DNA of 36,979 nt, taken from Spartobacteria bacterium. Lineage in GTDB: Bacteria > Verrucomicrobiota > Verrucomicrobiia > Chthoniobacterales > UBA6821. Below are positions 32,863-36,979 of the stretch, piece by piece. The stretch is taken from contig CANIBV010000004.1 in the NCBI GenBank assembly GCA_947466005.1, positions 1-36,979 on the forward strand, read 5' to 3'. How positions within the stretch are numbered: the stretch's first letter is position 1; every line of letters starts with the position of its first letter. The notes under the pieces are model-generated. The model had not been told where the DNA came from. It searched no databases and saw only the letters and a list, made by a program, of their open reading frames with translations. The position numbers and the translations under genes were made by a program.

Positions 32863-34008
32863 TCAAAGCAGCTCGCTGTACCGGCTCCTGAGATAGGAAT
32901 CGGTCATTCCCGCAACGTAGTCCGCGACGGCGCGCGGAAGGCCGTCATGCTCGACGCGGGCAAGGGAGCGGGTGCCAAGTCCGCCAATTCCAGCCAGTCC
33001 GCTTGGTTGTTTAAGGAGGTGGCTGAAGACAGCCTCCATCTGACTGCAGGCATTCTCATTGGCTCCTTTCACCTCGGGATGGCGGTAGAAACGCTCGTAG
33101 AGGTGGCGCCTGAGCGCGGCATTCCGTGACTTAAGCTCCGCTGAATAGCCGATGAGTCGGGAAGGCAGGCTGCGGACATCGTCAACCGAGGTGACTCCCG
33201 AGGAACGGATCGCTTCGCTACTCGTTGCGACGAGATCCTCGACCTCGCGGTTAATTAGGCAACGCAGGATGAACTTACGGTGAGTGCGGGGGCCGGAGGA
33301 GAGAAGTTGACCTGCGGATTCTTCAAGCGCCTTGGCCTCAGCCTCCCTCCAGAGATCAAGTTCGGAGAGTTCTTCCTCAGGAAGCAGACCCGAGGCAAGT
33401 CCATCCTCAAGGTCATGGCTGTAGTAGGCTACCTCATCGGCGATATTGGCAACCTGCGCCTCCAGTGAAGGGCTCGGGTACTCGGCCCCATCTGGGTGAA
33501 TCAGTGCCCTGTGATGCTTGCGCAGGCCCTCAAGGACCTCATAGGAAAGATTCAGGCCAGCCTGCTGCGGATAGCTCTCCTCGAGCACCTCGACGACGCG
33601 CAGACTCTGCTCGTTGTGGTCGAATCCCCCCTGATCCTTCATGAGGAGATCCAGAGTCTCCTCTCCGGCATGGCCGAACGGTGGATGACCGAGATCGTGG
33701 GCAAGGGCAATTGCCTCAGCAAGGTCTTCGTTGAGACCAAGGGCACGGGCCACGGTACGACTGAGTGAGGCAACTTCGATAGTGTGGGTCAGGCGGGTGC
33801 GGTAATGGTCTCCCTTGCCGTTCAGGAAGACCTGAGTCTTGCCATCGAGACGGCGGAAAGAGGTGCCGTGGACAATCCGGTCACGGTCACGCTGATAGCA
33901 GGAGCGAAAAGAATGTCCCTGCTCGGGTCGGAGGCGCCCGGCACTCTCCGAGTCACGCTGCGCATAGGGTGCCAGGAGGGCTTCGCGGGGATCGGAAGAA
34001 TGTGTCAT
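32863..34008 (-). CDS. dGTP triphosphohydrolase-like HD-domain protein
   Basis: A 381-residue HD phosphohydrolase of the Dgt-like group, which cleaves dNTPs to nucleoside and triphosphate. The start RIVHGTSFRRLDGKTQVFLN is the family hallmark. The metal ligands are His75 (RLTHTIEVA), His104-Asp105 in AHDLGHPPFGHAGE, and Asp in NIADEVAYYSHDLEDG near residue 193-200. Members often work as hexamers activated by other dNTPs. ATG 34008 has no Shine-Dalgarno. A MITE-like element lies between this gene and ychF. Confidence 0.92.
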   Translation of the reverse strand: MTHSSDPREALLAPYAQRDSESAGRLRPEQGHSFRSCYQRDRDRIVHGTSFRRLDGKTQVFLNGKGDHYRTRLTHTIEVASLSRTVARALGLNEDLAEAIALAHDLGHPPFGHAGEETLDLLMKDQGGFDHNEQSLRVVEVLEESYPQQAGLNLSYEVLEGLRKHHRALIHPDGAEYPSPSLEAQVANIADEVAYYSHDLEDGLASGLLPEEELSELDLWREAEAKALEESAGQLLSSGPRTHRKFILRCLINREVEDLVATSSEAIRSSGVTSVDDVRSLPSRLIGYSAELKSRNAALRRHLYERFYRHPEVKGANENACSQMEAVFSHLLKQPSGLAGIGGLGTRSLARVEHDGLPRAVADYVAGMTDSYLRSRYSELL

Positions 34009-34025
34009 GGAACGGAGTTATGAAT

Positions 34026-34164
34026 TCTCGCGCAGAGGCGCAGAGAACGCAGAGGAAGAATCTTCGATTGAGCAGTAAGAAATCGATTGTGGATTCAAGT
34101 CGAAGGCATTACCTGATTTCTGTTTTTTACAAATATCTCCGCGCCTCTGCGCCTCTGCGGGAGA
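34026..34164. mobile_element. MITE-like element with CGCAGAGGCGCAGAG terminal repeats
   Basis: The left arm TCTCGCGCAGAGGCGCAGAG (34026-34045) continues to 34055. The right arm (34137-34164), reverse-complemented, reads TCTCCCGCAGAGGCGCAGAG and continues, so the arms match at about 24 of 28 positions. The centre is AT-rich and codes for nothing. Dispersed repeats with this wording are familiar from many environmental genomes, where they give rise to false ORFs with AEAQR and LRASAPLR stretches; exactly such a frame (33969-34184) is present here. No transposase is nearby. Confidence 0.65.
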
Positions 34165-34173
34165 TCTCTTCGT

Positions 34174-35292
34174 CTAAACGTTGAAGCGGAACTCCATCAC
34201 GTCCCCGTCCTTGACCTCATATTCCTTGCCCTCGATCCGTAGCTTGCCAGCTTCACGGCATTTGGCGGCGGAGCCAAGCGCATCAAGATCGGCAAAGGCC
34301 ATTGTCTCTGCAGCGATGAAGCCGCGTTCAAAATCGCTGTGAATGACGCCCGCCGCGGCGGGAGCCTTGTCACCGGTGTGGATTGTCCAGGCACGAGTCT
34401 CCTTGGGTCCGTAAGTGAAGTACGTGCGGAGTCCGAGCAGCGCATAGGCTCCGCGGATGAGCTTGCCGACGCCGCTGTCGGAGACTCCGAGACCCTCGAG
34501 GTACTCCTTGGCATCCTCCTGGGGAAGTTCTGAAAGCTCGCTCTCGATCTGTGCGCTGACGACGACTGTGCCGGTGCCATGATGGGTCGCGGCGTAATCG
34601 ACAACGGCCTTCACATGGGGATTGGTGGAGTAATCACCCAGTTCTAGCGGCGCGAGATCCTCTTCGCGGACGTTGGCTGCAAAGAGGACAGGCTTGGCGC
34701 TCAGGAGGAAGAATCCGGCCATCAGCTTCTTCTCCTCATCGGTCAACTCTGCGGTCGATGCGGGCTTTCCCTCGTTGAGGTGAGGGAGGAGCTTTTCCCC
34801 AAGCTCGATCTCGGCCTTGGCCACTTTGTCGCCGGTGCGCGCGGCCTTGCCCTGACGCTCGATCCGCTTCTGGACGGTGGCCATGTCAGCTAGGACTAGC
34901 TCCGTCGTGACGATTTCGATGTCGCGGACTGGATCGATCGATCCCGCCACATGGTGGATGTCCTCGTTCTCGAAGCATCGGACGACCTGGACGATGGCAT
35001 CGACCTCGCGGATGTGGGCGAGGAACTTGTTCCCGAGTCCTTCACCCTCGCTTGCGCCCTTCACGAGGCCGGCGATATCGACAACCTCGATGGCGGCCGG
35101 GATGACTTTCTCGGAGCCAGCAAGCGACCTGAGTCGCTCGAGTCGGGCGTCAGGAACGTTCACCACGCCGACGTTCGGCTCGATAGTGCAGAAGGGGAAG
35201 TTTGCCGCCTCGGCCTTGCGGCTCCGGGTGAGGGCGTTGAAGAGAGTTGATTTGCCCACATTGGGGAGTCCGACGATTCCTGTTCTTAACAT
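34174..35292 (-). CDS. ychF: Ribosome-associated P-loop NTPase YchF (Obg-like)
   Basis: A 372-residue TRAFAC NTPase that prefers ATP and binds ribosomes. The P-loop GLPNVGKST is at residues 8-16 followed by LFNALT. The switch region [20 protein letters not shown] is near residue 70; the coiled coil follows, and the TGS domain is at the C-terminus, ending with the family tail [11 protein letters not shown]. The NxxE-type specificity block ([10 protein letters not shown]) is in place of NKxD. ATG 35292 follows AAGGTTAG, a modest Shine-Dalgarno. Its 3' end lies 10 bases from the MITE-like element. Confidence 0.96.
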   Translation of the reverse strand: MLRTGIVGLPNVGKSTLFNALTRSRKAEAANFPFCTIEPNVGVVNVPDARLERLRSLAGSEKVIPAAIEVVDIAGLVKGASEGEGLGNKFLAHIREVDAIVQVVRCFENEDIHHVAGSIDPVRDIEIVTTELVLADMATVQKRIERQGKAARTGDKVAKAEIELGEKLLPHLNEGKPASTAELTDEEKKLMAGFFLLSAKPVLFAANVREEDLAPLELGDYSTNPHVKAVVDYAATHHGTGTVVVSAQIESELSELPQEDAKEYLEGLGVSDSGVGKLIRGAYALLGLRTYFTYGPKETRAWTIHTGDKAPAAAGVIHSDFERGFIAAETMAFADLDALGSAAKCREAGKLRIEGKEYEVKDGDVMEFRFNV

Positions 35293-35362
35293 CTAACCTT
35301 GCTACCTGAGGCGGGGCCGGGGAAAAACTTCTTTTACACACCAAGGCAAAAAAACTTTTCCC

Positions 35363-36133
35363 ATGAAAAAACCTAGCACCCCACTTTTACCCCTCATTTC
35401 CTCCCTGGATGACCTTCTGAATACTGCTGCTGTCACCGACTACCCGGGGGCGGTGAATGGCCTCCAGATCGCCAACAGCGGCGTGATCACACGCATCGCC
35501 GCCGCCGTGGATTCCTGCGAAGCAGTGATCAGCGAGGCTGCACGCGTGAAGGGAACACTGCTTCTCGTGCATCACGGTCTATTCTGGAACGGAGTGCAGC
35601 CGATCACTGGCCCACTCTACCGGAAGATGAAGGCAGCACTCGATGGGGATCTCGCCCTCTACAGTTCACACCTGCCGCTCGATCTGCATCCCAAGCTCGG
35701 GAACAACATCCTGCTGGCAAAGGCCCTCGGACTCACTGGGATCAAACCCGCCATTGAACTCATGGGCCAATCTGTGGGAGTCACTGGAAAGATCAAATCT
35801 CTCACGAGGGATGCCTTTGCCCTCCGCCTCTCGGAGGCGATCGGCGCTAAGGTTCATGTCGCTGCGGGCGGATCGAAAAAGATCCAGAGTGTTCTGGTCG
35901 TTACGGGTGGGGCAGGAAGTCAGGTGGCGCGCGCCGCTTCACTCGGTGTCGATGCCTTCGTCACGGGTGAGGGGCCGCACTGGAGCTATACGTCCGCAGA
36001 GGAACTCGGAGTCAATCTTTTCTACGCGGGGCATTACGCCACGGAAACTTATGGGGTGAAGGCCCTGGCCTCACATCTTTCCGCCAAGACAGGCCTCCCC
36101 TGGATCTTCCTTGATCATCCGACGGGGCTGTGA
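35363..36133 (+). CDS. Nif3-like dinuclear metal centre protein
   Basis: A 256-residue protein of the NIF3/YbgI (DUF34) family. The metal-binding residues are in LLLVHHGLFWNG near residue 68, LYSSHLPLDLH near residue 98, and GHYATETYGV near residue 225 with His and Glu. Members form hexameric rings; the native reaction is uncertain, with GTP cyclohydrolase-like claims for some. ATG 35363 is preceded by A-rich sequence. It overlaps the next gene as GTGA. Confidence 0.92.
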   Translation: MKKPSTPLLPLISSLDDLLNTAAVTDYPGAVNGLQIANSGVITRIAAAVDSCEAVISEAARVKGTLLLVHHGLFWNGVQPITGPLYRKMKAALDGDLALYSSHLPLDLHPKLGNNILLAKALGLTGIKPAIELMGQSVGVTGKIKSLTRDAFALRLSEAIGAKVHVAAGGSKKIQSVLVVTGGAGSQVARAASLGVDAFVTGEGPHWSYTSAEELGVNLFYAGHYATETYGVKALASHLSAKTGLPWIFLDHPTGL

Positions 36134-36720
36134 AGCCCTTGACTTCAGTGTTCTTCCGTCAGGACCCGCTCCTCTGTGCGCGTGAGCTGATCGGATGCAG
36201 ATTCGGGGTGGGGGAGACAGCGGGAATCATCGTCGAGACCGAGGCCTACACAGCCGAGGGCGACCCGGCCTGCCACACCTGGAAGCGACAGGGGGCCCGG
36301 GATTTTGTGACCGGGAATGATCCGGGAACTGCCTACGTCTACCTCAACTATGGGATGCACTGGCTCTTTAACTTTTTGGTGAAGGGGGGTGCGGTGGATG
36401 ACAAGCACGGTGAGACGCGGAACGGGTTTGTCCTTATCCGGGCGCTGGATCCTGTTGCTGGCATCGGGTTGATGCAGGAGCGCAGGAAACGCATGGCCAT
36501 TGGCGAACTCTGCAATGGTCCGGCCAAGCTGACCCAAGCCCTTGGCATCCATGGGGCTCACCACGGAAGCAATCCCTTCTCGCTTGAGGGATGGACACTC
36601 ACGTCACCCGAGGGAACTCCCGAGGTGCTCGTCTCCACCCGTATCGGGATCTCGCAGGCGACGGACTATCCGTGGCGCTTCCTGCTTAAGGGAAGCCTCG
36701 GGGTGAGTTCTTGCGCGTGA
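36130..36720 (+). CDS. 3-methyladenine DNA glycosylase (AAG/MPG family)
   Basis: Base-excision repair enzyme that removes alkylated purines, 196 residues. The catalytic glutamate is in IIVETEAYTAEGDPACH near residue 37. The tyrosine intercalation region YVYLNYGMHWLFNFL near residue 78 and GELCNGPAKLTQALGI near residue 130 are typical. The start is GTG 36130, overlapping the Nif3 stop by four bases (GTGA), which suggests coupling; TTG 36139 is an alternative. A strong terminator follows 31 bases after the stop. Confidence 0.92.
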   Translation: MKPLTSVFFRQDPLLCARELIGCRFGVGETAGIIVETEAYTAEGDPACHTWKRQGARDFVTGNDPGTAYVYLNYGMHWLFNFLVKGGAVDDKHGETRNGFVLIRALDPVAGIGLMQERRKRMAIGELCNGPAKLTQALGIHGAHHGSNPFSLEGWTLTSPEGTPEVLVSTRIGISQATDYPWRFLLKGSLGVSSCA

Positions 36721-36751
36721 ACGGTTGATCTTCTGGTCTGTTGGGAAAAAG

Positions 36752-36785
36752 AAAAGCCGGACCGAATGAACGGCCCGGCTTTTTG
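36752..36785. terminator. Bidirectional terminator between mpg and lipoprotein gene
   Basis: AAAAGCCGG-A-CCG (36752-36764), loop AATGAA, CGG-C-CCGGCTTTTT (36771-36785). The A run on the left and T run on the right allow it to stop transcription from both convergent genes. Confidence 0.92.
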
Positions 36786-36827
36786 AAAACTCAGGACTTC
36801 CGGTTGACCGGTCATCCCCCCTTCAGC

Positions 36828-36947
36828 CTATTTGGACTTAACCTGGCAGCTCTTGGTTGGCTGGCAGCTCTGCTTGTGACAGCAGGCGCCGAGTGTGAGA
36901 GTTGCTGCTGCGAGAGCGACAACTGCTGCGATCTTGGTGATGGTCAT
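36828..36947 (-). CDS. Small cysteine-rich lipoprotein, 39 residues
   Basis: The frame starts at ATG 36947, behind a strong Shine-Dalgarno (AAAGGAGG about 12 bases upstream) which is unusual for this window. It opens with MTITKIAAVVALAAATLTLG, a short basic start and hydrophobic helix, then LGAC, a good lipobox with lipidation Cys22. The mature part is only 18 residues, with Cys22, Cys23, Cys28 and Cys34, plus Lys and Gln. It is likely anchored in the outer or inner membrane and may bind metal or form disulfides. No family is recognised. It has its own terminator at 36752-36785. Confidence 0.7.
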   Translation of the reverse strand: MTITKIAAVVALAAATLTLGACCHKQSCQPTKSCQVKSK

Positions 36948-36979
36948 GATATATTTCGCCTCCTTTCTTTGCTGGTTGC

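Noticed and set aside
33969-34184. A 71-codon plus-strand frame with AEAQR and LRASAPLR stretches
   Set aside because: This is the translation of the inverted repeats of the MITE-like element, a known type of false gene.

Overview
This 37 kb window looks like a stretch of ordinary bacterial chromosome from a Gram-negative-type organism with moderately high GC. Gene content and protein flavour point to the Verrucomicrobiota (PVC group). The hints are a complete canonical F-type ATP synthase operon, a TMTC-like membrane glycosyltransferase with TPRs, an SpmA-SpmB fusion, an Lrp/siroheme-decarboxylase-like fusion, and many start codons without a Shine-Dalgarno sequence behind A/C-rich leaders. 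The phylum call is an inference from sequence impressions, not a database result.

Layout. Positions 1-18900 are read almost entirely on the + strand. They hold the end of a TPR protein, then atpB-E-F-H-A-G-D-C (961-7555), then a DR2241-type Fe-S protein, an amidohydrolase and a TMTC/TPR membrane protein. These are followed by rph, rpmB and a small conserved protein closed by a strong terminator, a gene-poor gap, a rhodanese/SufE sulfur-transfer pair with a GT9 glycosyltransferase, and tRNA-Asn(GUU). The block ends with nuoE-nuoF, a 164-bp palindromic MITE-like element, and a DUF423/YjbQ pair. Positions 19000-25400 are mixed: spmAB fusion (-), dcd (+), bifunctional nuclease (-), gamma carbonic anhydrase-like protein (-), HU (+), mdh (+), fumC (+). 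Positions 25867-35292 are one long minus-strand block. Read in its own direction it is ychF, dgt-like, gatC, gatA, a siroheme-decarboxylase-like protein, rpmE, prfA, prmC, murA. The right end has a Nif3-like protein overlapping a 3-methyladenine DNA glycosylase, a bidirectional terminator, and a tiny cysteine-rich lipoprotein on the minus strand.

Functionally the window is dominated by energy conversion (ATP synthase, NuoEF, malate dehydrogenase, fumarase), translation (L28, L31, RF1 and its methylase, GatCA, tRNA-Asn, RNase PH, YchF), nucleotide hygiene (Dcd, Dgt, Mpg) and cell envelope (MurA, GT9, TMTC-like). GatCA beside tRNA-Asn would fit Asp-tRNA(Asn) or Glu-tRNA(Gln) transamidation, although gatB is not here.

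I found no CRISPR array, no transposase, no defence island, no phage and no recognisable new multi-gene system. The most interesting signals are non-coding: a perfect TGTGA-N6-TCACA palindrome upstream of the ATP synthase operon, at least two MITE-like palindromic elements, a family of degenerate CTGA-rich intergenic phrases, and an intercistronic hairpin after atpE. Among proteins the oddities are a short AtpH, an orphan NuoEF pair, a fused siroheme-decarboxylase-like protein, and two small peptides.
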